From Neopestalotiopsis rosae (taxonomy: Eukaryota; Ascomycota; Sordariomycetes; Amphisphaeriales; Sporocadaceae): a stretch of DNA of 64,000 nt. A program made the translations under genes and the position numbers. The stretch spans positions 7,316,001 to 7,380,000 of the forward strand of contig JALGAS010000002.1 of assembly GCA_023078685.1 (NCBI GenBank). The letters run 5' to 3'. A model generated the notes under the pieces. The model did no database searches. It was not told where the DNA came from and was given only the letters and a program-made list of their open reading frames with translations. Position 1 is the first letter of the stretch, and each line of letters starts with the position of its first letter. Positions 32,806 through 44,178 of this stretch are shown in pieces.

Positions 32806-33991
32806 ATGGCTGCATCAAAGACATTCAATGTTGGAGTGGTGGGCTACGGGTAAGCTCCAATGCTCAGAGACAATTATATTCTGAAGATATCTCTAAACAT
32901 GTTGTTACAGCTTGTCCGCTAAAGTCTTTCACATTCCCTTCATCAAGGTGACTCCTTCTTTGAAGCTGCACTCCATCCTTCAACGGTCACCCAAGGCCAA
33001 CGATTCTGCTCCTGCCGACTACCCTGATCTCAAGCATTACACCACCTATGACAGCTTCCTTGCTGATTCAGAGCTGGATCTCGTCGTTCTTACAACCACC
33101 CCTCCTACACACTTTGAGATGACCAGCCAGGCTCTCAACGCCGGCAAGCATGTCCTTTGCGAGAAGCCCTTTGTGCCGACCTCGGCTGAAGCAGAGAAGC
33201 TGGTCGCTCTGGCAAGGGAGAAGAAGCGTGTTCTCTGTGTCTACCAAAACCGCCGCTGGGACGCCGATTTCGCTACTGCAACCAAGTTGATCAAGGAGGG
33301 TACCCTCGGTCGCATTGTCGAGTTTGAGACACACTTCGATAGATACAAGGTCGAGAAGCCCACCAACTGGAAGGGTACGACCAAGGTGAGCGAGGGCGGT
33401 GGTGCCGTATATGACCTGGGCACGCACTTGATCGACCAAGTATATGCCCTCTTTGGCAAGCCGGCCAGCGTCTTTGGCAAGCTCATCAACTCCCGCGACG
33501 GCATCATCAAGACGTCCGAGGACGACTCGGACAGCGTCACGGCCCAGCTCTTTTACAACGACGGCATGGTCGCCCACATCCGCATCGGCGTCATGAGCGT
33601 CGAGGAGCAGCAGCCACGCTACTGGATCCGCGGCTCCAAGGGCAGCTTCCGCAAGTTCAACCTGGACACCCAGGAGCCGGAGCTCAAGGACTTCAACGAG
33701 GGCAAGCCCAACGGTCGCTCGCCTGCCGATGAGAACTTTGGCGTCGAACCCGCCGAGTGGGCTGGCAAGTTGACTACTTTCAGCGCTGACGGCACGACAC
33801 CCAAGGAGCAGACCTATCCCACCGTGAAGCCTCCCACGTACAAGGAGTTCTACAGTCTCCTGGCTGGTTCGATTGCTAGCGGAAAGGAATCAGATATTCC
33901 AGTACCAGCTGCCCAGGCTAGCGAAGTGCTCAAGATTATCGAGGCGGTCAGAGAAAGCAGCCGAAGTGGAAGGGAGGTCTCTTTGGACTAA
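32806..33991 (+). CDS. Gfo/Idh/MocA family NAD(P)-dependent oxidoreductase
   Basis: Two exons, 32806-32849 and 32911-33991, with a 61-nt intron (GTAAGC...ACAG) placed inside the Rossmann glycine motif; 374 residues. Splicing yields N-V-G-V-V-G-Y-G-L-S-A-K-V-F-H-I-P, the dinucleotide-binding start of the family. The motif C-E-K-P-F follows at about residue 115, where the Lys of E-K-P is the conserved catalytic or cofactor residue. Then come D-L-G-T-H-L-I-D and a C-terminal alpha/beta domain ending K-I-I-E-A-V-R-E-S. The length is normal. The V-L-C-V-Y-Q-N-R-R-W-D segment is typical of fungal members resembling scyllo-inositol, glucose-fructose or D-xylose dehydrogenases, but the sugar or polyol cannot be told. 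The cytosolic enzyme probably oxidises or reduces a carbohydrate with NAD(P). Codon use is clearly biased and GC-rich in the second half, as in well-expressed genes. Confidence 0.92.
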
Positions 33992-34464
33992 GATAGCTTG
34001 AAGTCTCACTTGAATCCCTAGGAATAATGAAATAATTCTCTCAAATTTTTACCTATTTGATCCTAAGGTGTATGATACAAGTGAATGGTTTCATGTGCAG
34101 CATGACCGTCGGTCTTGATAGGTGACATACATACTCTGTCAAAAAAGATCAGTATATGCAATAAGAACAACACCCAAGACGGAGTCCTCCAGATGATATT
34201 CCTATCTAGTATCGACTGCGAATGAAAGTTGAGAAAAGTCATCTTGATACATTTACTACTGAAAGGCGTGCCCTGCCTATTCGTTCCCTTGAATAATCCG
34301 GCTTCTATGAAGAAATTATCTACGAAACCGTACCATGCTGTCTAGGTCATGGAAGTACTTATTACACTTTCTAGCGATTAATGCCCGATTTCTTGTCTTT
34401 CTGTGATTGGGTCATGTTACAACGCAATGGACGTTTATTTCAGCGCTCATGAGAATGTCAAGTA
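33992..34464. other. short intergenic region between convergent genes
   Basis: About 470 bp between two stop codons; only 3' flanks, no gene. Confidence 0.6.
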
Positions 34465-35519
34465 TCATTCTTGCTCATATATCTCCTGAATCCAGAGCAA
34501 GACCTTTTCGGCTACGGGCTCACTGTGGTCTTTTGACTCATGTCAGTTTAATCGAATCCGGGGGACATGATATAAAACTTACTGATGCAGAATGCGTGAG
34601 GTAGATTCCCCTCGTCAATCATGAGCCGCGTACGCTCCGTCTGCTTCTGTCTCCTCTCGATAAAAGCATCGCGTAAGTGGCTCGCCACCCAGTGATCGTT
34701 CTTGCCAAAAAAGAAGAAGAACTTGGGCGGCAGCTGCTTCTGTTGCTGCTGGTCGAGTTCGCGCTCGATTTCCCAGAGCTCCTCGTCCCACTTGTCCTCG
34801 CCAATGACCTTCATCTCGTCCATACCCATGTGCAGGGCTTGCCAGACGCCGTCCCGACTCTTGAGAAAACGGGCCGTGACCGCGGCCGCGTGCGGCGGGA
34901 AGCCGAGGACCTTGCCGACGAACCACTGCAGCGCGCCAAAGGTCCAGAGCCGGAGAAATCCTTGTGCCACGGCATGCGCGTTGGGTCCGATGACGGGCGT
35001 GCGTCGCAGGAAGTCGAGCTGCCGTCCCTGCCGCGACCGGCCAATGTGCTCGATCGTGGGGAACAGCAAGACGCCCGCCTTGAGGTGCACGTGAGGCGCT
35101 GCCGAGGGGTCCCGCAGGTGTCGGTGAAAGATTTGAAGCGCGATATAGCTCCCGACTGAGTGGCCCATGAGCAGTATATCATCATAGGGCTGGGACTTTT
35201 TCGGCCCGTCTTCTATGCGCAGAGCCGAGAGCGCGTCATATGAGTTCTTGATTTGATATTCCACATCATGCGGGGGGTTCTGCCGGTCGAATGGCTTGTG
35301 ATCATCTTCGCCAAATCCAGCAAGATCCTGACCGTAGATATGGAATCGCGTCGTCCTGAGGTCAGAAGAAGAATCAATGAGAGTCCTCAAGCTTTCAAAG
35401 AATGGACTGTAGTAATCTATCAATCCGGGGTTGCCGGAGATAAAGAATATCAACACATCGCGGGATGAGGCTGAATTGTTACCCGCCGAAGCAGGGTATG
35501 AAAGCGAATGGACGCCCAT
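34465..35519 (-). CDS. lipid droplet-associated hydrolase (LDAH / DUF2305 family)
   Basis: Two exons, 34583-35519 and 34465-34529, with a 53-nt intron (GTAAGT...AAAG, branch CTGAC); 333 residues. An alpha/beta hydrolase: oxyanion region F-F-I-S-G-N-P-G-L-I-D-Y-Y, the family hallmark, and nucleophile elbow G-H-S-V-G-S-Y. The acid residue falls in F-F-G-K-N-D-H-W-V, and the catalytic His is in L-P-H-A-F-C, just before the intron. The last exon adds a 21-residue C-terminal helix (S-E-P-V-A-E-K-V-L-L-W-I). Members of LDAH/DUF2305 associate with lipid droplets and influence turnover of neutral lipids or sterol esters; enzymatic specificity is disputed. The downstream exon is short, so unspliced reading would truncate the protein at a stop 11 codons past the splice site. 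It sits near an acyltransferase gene; the two may share a role in lipid metabolism, but no evidence links their expression. Confidence 0.88.
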
Positions 35520-36580
35520 TTTGGACCAGCCGAGAGTGTACTCGCGCCTTGTAATCAGGACTCTTGAACTCCACGTATATCCTGATCACGATACAAGAGT
35601 TTCCTCGACTTTGTACGGGCAGCTTCTATAAACCCGACGGAGTATATCCCGGCCTCATGGGAACATGTTCAAGTCCGGGAAGGGGCCCATCAGAACGTTC
35701 TCGGTTAAGCTCCCCCCTGTCACAGCACTGAAGCTCGAGCTAAAATTTCCAAGGCAGGGGATCTGCTTGTCTCGCAAGCGCGCCGAGCTTGGTAAGGCTT
35801 GATGATTGACTCGGCATGTGCCGCCAGTGGCCATGCAATCCTTCCAGGCTTTTTAGCTAAGTATGGTGGGGTGGTAGCAGGCAGGTGCTTTAGTGTACAG
35901 CTCGCGCAATGTGAGACCAGTTTGTCAGTTTACAGCGTGCCAGCGGGCATGCGAACTGCACTGGACTTGATCTAACTCTGGTGCCTGATGGATGGATGAC
36001 TGACCACATGCACCAACTTGACCATCTCGAACTTGGAATTCCCGTCCCACTCGCTGCACTCCTACGAACAAGGTCGCCGCCGCCGCCGCCGACTCGTGCA
36101 TCGCTGTTCTTGTCCGACATTCCTCCCTCGACTCCCAGCAAGCAAACTATTGCGACAAATATTTTCTAGTAGACACGTCGTCATGTTGCGATGCTGATGA
36201 ACATGTTCTGACCCTCTCTGACGTAGGTAGGTTTTGGTGCTATTTATACAGAAACTGCCCCTCCATCGAGCTCTCGGCTGCTCGGGGTCGCAGTGCAATT
36301 ACGTGGGTCTTGGGCGCCGCCGCCGCAGGAGAGAAAAAAATGGCACGCGACATGTCGAGACCTTCCAGGACTCGTGCGCACACAAGATTTGCTTGCGATT
36401 TGAACTGACCATGGAGGAAGTATAGACTGGCTACATCTTCTTTCCCCGCGACGTTATTCGACCTCTCCCACTTCTATTGGGCGCACACTACACTTGCGTG
36501 CCACCTCACCGCCTGAACACCGCCGAAAGCAGGCACGAACCAGCTCGAATTAATCACGATCTTCTATTCTCTTAGACATC
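35520..36580. other. divergent intergenic region of LDAH and PlsC genes
   Basis: About 1.06 kb with CT- and GC-rich parts (for example a CCG-type tract near 36075-36092) and no supported gene; it should hold both promoters. Small frames are not called. Confidence 0.55.
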
Positions 36581-38016
36581 ATGTCGACCGCCGAGCTTCG
36601 CCAACGGCCTGTTGCGAAGGACGATGTACCAGCTCCAAACCTCGTCGCTGGCGTAACTCCAAGCGACGAGGAGAAGAAGGTCGCTCACCCTTCAGGCAAG
36701 GTCCAGCATGGCCCGATTTTCTCTGCGCTGCGAGCGCTTACATTTGGCATTTACTTTGCGACTTCTTGTATTGCGTATGGATTGCCCGGGATACAATGTG
36801 AAAAATGGGATATTGTCCTCTAACAGTTGCACTGCCAGGATTCATATTACACAATTCCTCGGATCGCCGCTGTATCTGCTTAACCGCGACTTCTATTATG
36901 CCTACATGGCCCTCACGAAACAATCTTTCGGACTTCTCGCTACGACCATGACTCACTGGTGGGCACCGACAAAGATCAGGGTCAGCGGAGATGCGTCGGT
37001 TGCAGGTCAGCTCAGTATTACTCCCGACGGCAGAATCGAATGTGCTTTTCCTGAGCGCTTGGTCATGATTGCAAATCATCAGGTAGGATAGTTCCGTGTT
37101 CGGATGTCGTCCGAGGAGGCTGACGAAAAGTATAGATATATACGGATTGGCTATATCTCTGGTGGGTCGGATATACGAATAACCCAGCTATGCACGGCCA
37201 TTTGTATATCATCCTCAAGGAATCACTCAAATACATCCCCGTCATAGGTCCTGGCTGCCTGTTCTTTGGCTTCATCTTCATGTCACGAAAGATGGCAACT
37301 GATCAGCCCCGCTTGGCCCACCGATTGCGCAAACTTCAAAAGAAGGTCACCAGCCCAGATGGTGAGGAATACATGAGCCCAATGTGGCTGCTTCTGTTCC
37401 CCGAGGGCACAAATCTCTCCAATAATGGAAGAGCAAAGTCAGCCAAGTGGGCAGAGAAGACGGGTGTCAAGGATATGAGACATGTCCTTCTACCCAGGAG
37501 CACCGGTACCTTCTTCTGCCTGAACGAGCTCCAGGAGACTGTGGAATATGTGTACGATTGCACTGTAGCCTACGAGGGTATCCCGTAAGTCATATGTCAT
37601 AAATCTCCAGTTTCTTATTATACTAACTCTTGTCTAGCCGTGGAGGATATGGTGAGGAGTATTTCACTCTCGGCAGCACTTACTTTCGAGGAAGACCGCC
37701 AAAGTCGGTTAACTTCTACTGGCGCCGCTTTGCACTGGCAGATATGCCCTTGGATGACGAGGAGAAATTCTCCAAGTGGATGCAGGATCGGTGGTACGAA
37801 AAGGATGACTTGCTTGAGCAGTATATTTCCACAGGTCGTTTCCCCGCAAACGGAGCTGGTATCAAGGGACACATCGAAACTGAGGTCCGAACTCGTCACT
37901 GGTGGGAGTTCATCAAGATTTTTGTCATGCTTGGATCATTCGGATTGACCTTTCGGTTGATTCTCCAAGCCCTAAACGCCCTTCAAACCTGGGCAGCTTT
38001 GAGAGTTGGCAACTAA
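36581..38016 (+). CDS. 1-acyl-glycerol-3-phosphate / lysophospholipid acyltransferase (PlsC family)
   Basis: Four exons: 36581-36774, 36827-37082, 37136-37584 and 37638-38016. Introns are 52, 53 and 53 nt (GTATGG...ACAG, GTAGGA...ATAG, GTAAGT...CTAG); 425 residues. The acyltransferase motif N-H-Q-I-Y-T-D (NHx4D variant of HX4D) sits at the second exon junction, followed by W-L-Y-L-W-W. The second block reads L-L-F-P-E-G-T-N-L-S. An N-terminal hydrophobic stretch and a C-terminal helix (W-E-F-I-K-I-F-V-M-L-G-S-F-G-L) anchor it to the membrane. The domain order, motif spacing and C-terminal hydrophobic helix match fungal relatives of yeast Cst26/Psi1, which transfer stearoyl or other acyl groups to phosphatidylinositol precursors in the ER. 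The exact acyl acceptor is inferred only by resemblance. Confidence 0.88.
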
Positions 38017-39019
38017 TTTGCCTTCTGGGGAGTGATTTAGACTCGATGGACATGAAATGGCTAAGACAATTAAAGATACATGGAACACGGATGATACCAC
38101 GGATATGATACTTTGGCGGGTGCGGCGTTGGCTTCTCCGGTGCCCTGCTGCCAGGGAAACCTTTCTATTAACTAGGACTGGGTGTTCGAGGCGTAAGGGA
38201 ACTCCACTTACCATTTAAAGCATGGTCACAACCATAGCGATCTCAGTTAACAGCATTTTCACCAGTAATTTCCTGTTTCAATGACAATTGGGCGATGTCA
38301 CGATGAACGAAGCATATATAGACAAAATGTACGCGTCTAGCTTTACAGCTATCGTCTCTGGAAGAGCCTCATGTTTTATGTATATGAGGGCAATCTGCAT
38401 GTTTCATGATGCATGGTTGACTAATGGCGTACGTACGCCCTTGTGAGTGGTAGGACGGCTCTCGTAGACATGAGCTTCTCTCAGCTGCCGGCATAGGCAA
38501 GCAGGCATGAATTGCTAACGCTTACACTTGTATCTGTGGTGATCACCTCTAACGAGCCTAACTAATTTGTTATTGTGGGAAAGGGGTCTACCACTTACAT
38601 GATCGTCTCGATTCCTTTGCTTCGTCGGTCGATCAGTTTGTATAGTATCAAGTCTCAAATGTTGTGATACTCACAGCCGTGATCTTGTGGATGCCCCTGC
38701 GGTCTGCTACAAGCAGGTATCTTATAAGTTTGGATCCTTATCATCATTCCTTTTTTCCCCACCTTTTTTTTTCGGAAGACGAAGCGGAGCAACTTCGAAT
38801 CTTTAGTTGGAGGATACCATATATATTGAATTTTGCTCATTAGTGTCGTCTAATATCATGATGTGTTTGTTTTTGTCCCGTTGACATGCTCGAGTAAAAT
38901 CTTACTCCGAAAAGTCATAAAGAATGCACACTGTAACACCGATCCAAAATAAAATAGTCATGGATAAAGGACCGAGAAGAAAAAAAGACAAGAGAAAAGA
39001 TCCAAATCCAGCATTGCAC
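38017..39019. other. intergenic between convergent genes
   Basis: About 1 kb between two stop codons; contains a 14-bp palindrome (38426-38439) and short T/A tracts. No gene. Confidence 0.55.
38426..38439. other. 14-bp perfect palindrome
   Basis: GGCGTAC followed directly by its reverse complement GTACGCC. It lies between convergent genes, so it is not near an obvious promoter. Purpose unknown; it may be chance. Confidence 0.3.
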
Positions 39020-41777
39020 TCAAGCGTCTTCAAACTTCAGGGTTTGCCCGTGATCAATGGCACGGCTCCACATACGCTCGCCCTTCCAGTCTTCATGAAA
39101 CATCTTGGAAACGAAATGCATATCGCGTTCCCAGAACAGCGGGCTTTCTTTAGTGGGATCAAAAGCAAGCCCATTCCAGCCGTATTTTTCCGACATCGTT
39201 TCTGGCACTTTCGAAATGTAAGTAAAAAGTGCGCAGTATTTCTGGTCGGTATCTGCTCACCTGTTTTATTTCTACACAGCTGGGCATGGTAGATCATCAA
39301 TCGCGCCCGCTCCAGGGTCATATTGTTGAATATTTCTGTTGTCTTCGTGTCGTCAGGACTTGGGATCTTCTCCCAGTCGGCGTCAAGGGGATTGGCATCG
39401 GGCGCATTGGCGTTCAGAGGGTTGAAGCCACACTTATAGTAGTGCCACGTGTACAACAGCTCATAGGCTCCTTCATGAAGCTTTTCCATGAATGATTCCA
39501 TGTCGTATCTCAGTTGCACATTCTTTCTGTGTCTGGCGTGCCAGTAGCGGTCTTTTGACGTGGTGGAAATTTCATGAAGCAGGACAAAGATAACAAGATA
39601 AACAGTGTACAGCATCTTGGGGTCAATCTTTGCCTTGATAACGTTGTCCAGCTTCTTGAAAAACTCAGTTCGCCATGGCGTTAGCATTGACGTATAGTTG
39701 ATGGCATCGAACTGTTGGCAGACTAAGCGTGGAGCGCTGATCTTGTTGGGGAACGGATGTCCATCTCTTTCGTCTGGTGTCATGTAGAGCGTCTCCTTTT
39801 GACCAGGTTTTCCAAGAAGCCAAGCCGAGCCCAGTGTATTCTCTTCAGAAACGTTACTATGGCAGATTTATCGCAGGGCTCGTTCAGGGAAACTCACTCA
39901 TGGCAAACCACAATTGGAATAGCTCCTTCATGAGAACTTTCGCATTGACTTTACTAGAGGGCGATTCGTACTGTCTCACTTGTTAGCATGTACCTTGAAA
40001 CTCTCAACTGTATATGATTCCAACTTGCGTCAACTTCTTGCATGTGGTTCCACCTGTTTTTGATTAGCAAGATTGAAAGCCTTCAACTCTAAGTGGGAAG
40101 ACCTTACGCTTGTTTGTATGTCTCCCTTACCAAAGGGTGGACTGTTTCGTTCTCGGCATAGCGCTTGATTGCATGATATGCATTGTGTGTGACATGCTCC
40201 ATCAACACAGCTCTATGTGCCTTTATGTTGTGCAGTGCATATGGGGCAATATCTGTCGTCTGCTGTTGGCCATGTGAGTCCAGCCAAAAGCGCGACGTTA
40301 TATCGACTCCTTCCTGTGGTTTGAACCTGCGGACCTGCAACTTGATAGGCTGCTCGCAGTAGCCAAGTGTCAGGTCAATTGTGATGATTACATCGTCCGC
40401 CCAGTCACATGGTCTCATATCCATCATGGCAGCCCCTTCCCATCCTTGCCTTTTCGTAAAGTTCAATCCGCCGGTTCGGAACATGACAGTATCTGTCAGT
40501 TTGAATCGGGAACATGGCAACCGATGGACAACTTTTTTCGAATCACTGTTCTGAATCTTGTAGCAGGGCAAGCACGGACCATTGGGTCCGTCCGGGCCTG
40601 GCTCACACTGCGGGCAAGATCAGTTGGATACGGACCACTTGCGTGAAAGAGAGGATGGGGAAGAACTCACCTTATTCTTCTGCCATGAACATCGCCGACA
40701 AGCTCCGATGAGGCGAGTTTTGCCTGCCTTTTCACGCTCACTGGAAGTGAGTGGTCCCTTACGACCACCAATATTCTTCCCCTCCCCTTTTGTCTCACTA
40801 CTCCGAGAAGAGTGGGAATTGTGTCGCGATGGCCCTGAAGGAGGCGTGGTGCTGTACACCTCTGTGACTTCGTGCCCAATATATTCGGTGTCGACCGGAG
40901 GCACCGGACTGATCATTTGATAAGGCTCATCCTGAATGCTGGAAAAGCTGTCCACACTGCATCGAGATGAGTCAGGGAACTCAGTACCTGCGCAAAATGC
41001 TTCAACCGGGCTCCAGTGTTGGTGGTCGTAATCGTCACTGAATTGCGTGAATCCATCCATCGACTGGTATGGAAATCCATTACCATCCATCGTTGTCAGT
41101 GTGAAGTCGACGAAGGGGGGATCATAGTACTGATGGTGTTGATACACGTCGCCGAAGCCCGAGAAAGGAATGTCACTGGGGAGGGGGATGTCAGAGTGAG
41201 GGGAACTCATGGTAGCGGAGCCATCATCACCAAGAGCGGGCTCATCTGGCAAATCATCATAGTTCTGGTTGCTCAGAGTAAAAGACTGCTGAGGCGGCAT
41301 GTCCTGAGGATGCCAACCAGGATTGAGAGGTTGGTAGCGCATGACGGGCACAGAGAAGTCGAATACACGACTAGGTGGAACATAGAGAGGGGTTCCGTTC
41401 GGGATGAGTGCAGTAGGGTCTTGAGCAGAGTCCGAAACATATTGGTAAGGACCAGTGGTGTAGAGTAAAGGCTGCAGGGCCGCATTGGGCATGGCCCTGC
41501 GAGTCTCCCCACCAAGAAGGTTTGAAGGCCCTCCCGGTCCCATGGTTGGCTCACATCCATATCCGACATCGATCCCAATCTCCTGGTCTGCAGGAGCTGA
41601 CGAGACCGAACTCAAAAGTGCGCCAGTGGTGACGACTGGCAACATCAATTTACTCGCCTGATGCCAATAAGCCCAGTACTCCACCGACCCGTCGGCTGCG
41701 GTAGCCATGTCTTTTTTGCCTCTCTTGGGCGGGTTACCATCATGGTGCCTGAATTTGTTCTTCGAAGGGGCTAACAT
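39020..41777 (-). CDS. large Cys6 (Zn2Cys6-like) transcriptional regulator
   Basis: Six exons: 40671-41777, 40108-40607, a small third exon, the fourth ending at 39898, 39261-39842 and 39020-39207. The product is 822 or 828 residues because the intron near 39971-40034 has two workable boundary choices. The Cys6 domain is central, at Cys360, 363, 370, 381, 384 and 401 (A-C-R-R-C-S-W-Q-K-N-K-C, then C-L-P-C). The spacing is C-x2-C-x6-C-x10-C-x2-C-x16-C, with a last spacer far longer than the x6-8 of standard Zn2Cys6 factors. The fourth and fifth Cys depend on the first intron being spliced at TGTGAG. Residues 1-350 are low-complexity and Pro/Ser/Asp/Tyr-rich, as expected of a disordered or activation region. 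The C-terminal half is helical, with R-K-N-V-Q-L-R and W-H-Y-Y-K-C-G-F-N-P-L-N. Target genes unknown. ATG 41777 is chosen as the first in-frame start; 41708 is a second option. Confidence 0.8.
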
Positions 41778-41850
41778 GGGAGACGACGCGGGCCGAGCCC
41801 TCTTTCTCTGCTGGCCACAAGCTATGTCAGCTGCTGGTCCCGATGCCCAC

Positions 41851-41888
41851 TTTCTCTCTCTCTCCTCTGTATCTCTCTTTCTCTCTCG
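41851..41888. repeat. CT-rich microsatellite near the regulator start codon
   Basis: A run of CTCT/TTTC units on the + strand, 74-111 nt upstream of the regulator's ATG. Fungal core promoters often carry pyrimidine tracts, but here the coding strand is purine-rich. Confidence 0.6.
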
Positions 41889-42492
41889 AGACCTCCCCCC
41901 GCGGGCTACTACCCACCCCTCTTGGCAGGGTGTATACAGGTCAGGAGGGGAGCAAGTAAAGCAGGGCCCTTACAGGACGATAGACGGCGTGCAGGACAGA
42001 GCTGTCGCCCATGATCAGAGCCGTGGCCAGGCAGCGGGGGCGCGCCAGCGATGACGGGAGGAGGGTCAATCAGCAGTAGAGTACCGCAGGGACTCTTCTC
42101 TCAGTCGTCAGTTCGTGTGACTGTAGCCAAAGTCCAAACGAGCCGTCAGCGAGTGAGAGGCAATTATCGATGTGGAGTACTTGTTGAACCGGTGAGGAAC
42201 GGCAGCCAGGTCTATACCGGTGTGTGGGTAGTACATACAACAACAATGATCGTGGTTTGCCTTTAGCGACACTACGCCAGGGATGTCGGGGTCCGGGGCA
42301 TGGTCATTGGCGGCGCAGCGCAGAGACAGAGACAGAAGGCAGAGGCGAAGCAGAGAGGTTCAGGAAGTATAGGTTGAGACAAGACAGACGTTCGGGTTGA
42401 CTATTCTGGGGTGCCCCTTGGCGGTGGTTTGCAATGTATGCGGGAGCGAAGCGCGGCCCCAAAAACGTTGCTTGTCGTTGTGCAATGATGGA

Positions 42493-42570
42493 CGCTGCTT
42501 GGTGCTGCTTGCCTGCCTACTTGCTTGTTTGCGTGCTTGATTGCTTGCTGCTGCTGCTTTGCTTGCTGCA
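42493..42570. repeat. degenerate TGCT/TTGC tandem repeat
   Basis: A stretch of TTGCTTGC- and TGCTGC-like units with substitutions, in the long upstream region of the regulator. It is low-complexity DNA and not coding in any convincing frame. Confidence 0.5.
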
Positions 42571-43659
42571 GGTCTCTGGGCCACGAGTTGGAAGGTTTCC
42601 ATGTGCCAGATGAGGAGTTTCGAAAATTTGTCTCTGCCGTGGCCTAGTGAATTTGCTTTTTCTTCTTCTTCTAAGAGGTCTCGCTCAGCCGCGCTTGACA
42701 GTGACCGCCTCCCAGCCGATCAATCCGCTCTAGCATTGCAGGGGGGGTGGTCGGCAAGTGTAGGTTGCTGGTTCAATTTTTGTTTTTTCCCTCGATTTTT
42801 TTCTTCCTTTGGGTTGTTGTTGCGATAATTTCCAATTCCCCTCTTCTAAATAGAAACTGCCGAATGGCCAGGCCGAGTCGAAAAGAAGAAAAGGCACGAA
42901 GCATCAAAAGAGGATCTTCCAGGCTTGCTCAACGGAAATTCGCGACCGACCTAGGGTCCATAGCCGGTCAGGCGTTGGTGGTGCACACTTGAGCAGTTCT
43001 CCAAAATATGAAAAGAAAACAATGAAAGCGGCGTTTCATTACAGTGGAAAAGCAACACTCAGCAGCAGCATCAGCAGATTCCCCAGCGAGGCCAGCGCCA
43101 TGCCACCAACGACATAATCAAGGTCACGAAGTGAAAGCGGATTCGGCGGCAGAAAACAAAAGGCGTCCCCACAATCCCATGCTCGTCCTCATAATGATGA
43201 CTCTTGACAACGAGATTCTGTCATCAGTGAAGAGGAAAAAGAAACTTGAAAACAGTTTGATACGACGAACTATGGATTGCCGGTTCAAAGCTCTGCATAG
43301 AAGCCAAATAAAGCAATTCCTGGCTGCTAATGCTGGATTGTCGTTGACTTAGTCTACGGCGGGTCGATTATTAGCGGCCTTGTTCCATATCAGAGGAATT
43401 GACTTCCACAGGGACAGGCCCGACCCAGCCCTAGCAGAGACTGAAAGCGGGAAAGCGGGGGCGTAGCACGTAATCAATGTACACCACGTGCGTAAGTAAT
43501 GCTCGTAGGTACATTTTGTTTTACGTTTCTGTTCCTCAACTCTGTGTAAGGGTCCAGTGCTGGAGTCTCACTGAATGAATGGCTGGCTAGTCCACGTCCA
43601 TGGCAAAGGTACAAAACCTAATTACTCCATCCATTCGTTGCCGTCGTCCCAAGCAGATA

Positions 43660-44178
43660 TCAGCGTCGTACTATCCAGACCGGTCTCCTCAGAATGAACT
43701 CGCTTACCAGGATCTCAACACACACCCATTCAATCTCCGGCAATCTCCAGCATCCGATCACCAACGCCACGAGACGCCTTCGGATGGCTTTGCCATCTCG
43801 TTCATTGATTTGAATCCAATGTGCTACTCCATGTCTGCTCAACTCTTGAAAAATGGGTGTCAGTGTTGCAGGCGCGGTGGGCGCAAGTAGGACATATACA
43901 TCAAGGTATACAAACAGCTGAAGTACAATTTTGGCAACATCAATGGAGATGGGCCTAGCCTGGTCCGTGGCTTCCTTGAAATGCGTATTATATCCACATT
44001 TGCATGTAGTGTACCTGCCGAACATTGAATCAATCGATGCAAGATAATCAGGGAGCTGTCCATCATTGATGTCTGGGCGGCCTGGATCGAACTGCTCAAG
44101 TCGCTGGCAGATGTGGACGCTCATTGATTGACCAGCATCAAAAGCTGCAAGCGCTCCTAGGCACAAGGTAGTATACAT
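43660..44178 (-). CDS. possible hypothetical protein, weakly supported
   Basis: An uninterrupted minus-strand frame of 172 residues from ATG 44178, long for this gene-poor stretch. It contains a hydrophobic run (K-I-V-L-Q-L-F-V-Y-L-D-V-Y-V-L-L-A-P) and a Cys pair, but no recognisable domain, signal peptide or splice structure. It may be a chance frame. No neighbour gives support. Confidence 0.2.
   Translation of the reverse strand: MYTTLCLGALAAFDAGQSMSVHICQRLEQFDPGRPDINDGQLPDYLASIDSMFGRYTTCKCGYNTHFKEATDQARPISIDVAKIVLQLFVYLDVYVLLAPTAPATLTPIFQELSRHGVAHWIQINERDGKAIRRRLVALVIGCWRLPEIEWVCVEILVSEFILRRPVWIVRR

Noticed and set aside
34677..35159. Long plus-strand frames within the LDAH gene
   Set aside because: Mirror frames caused by the GC-rich codon use of the real minus-strand gene.
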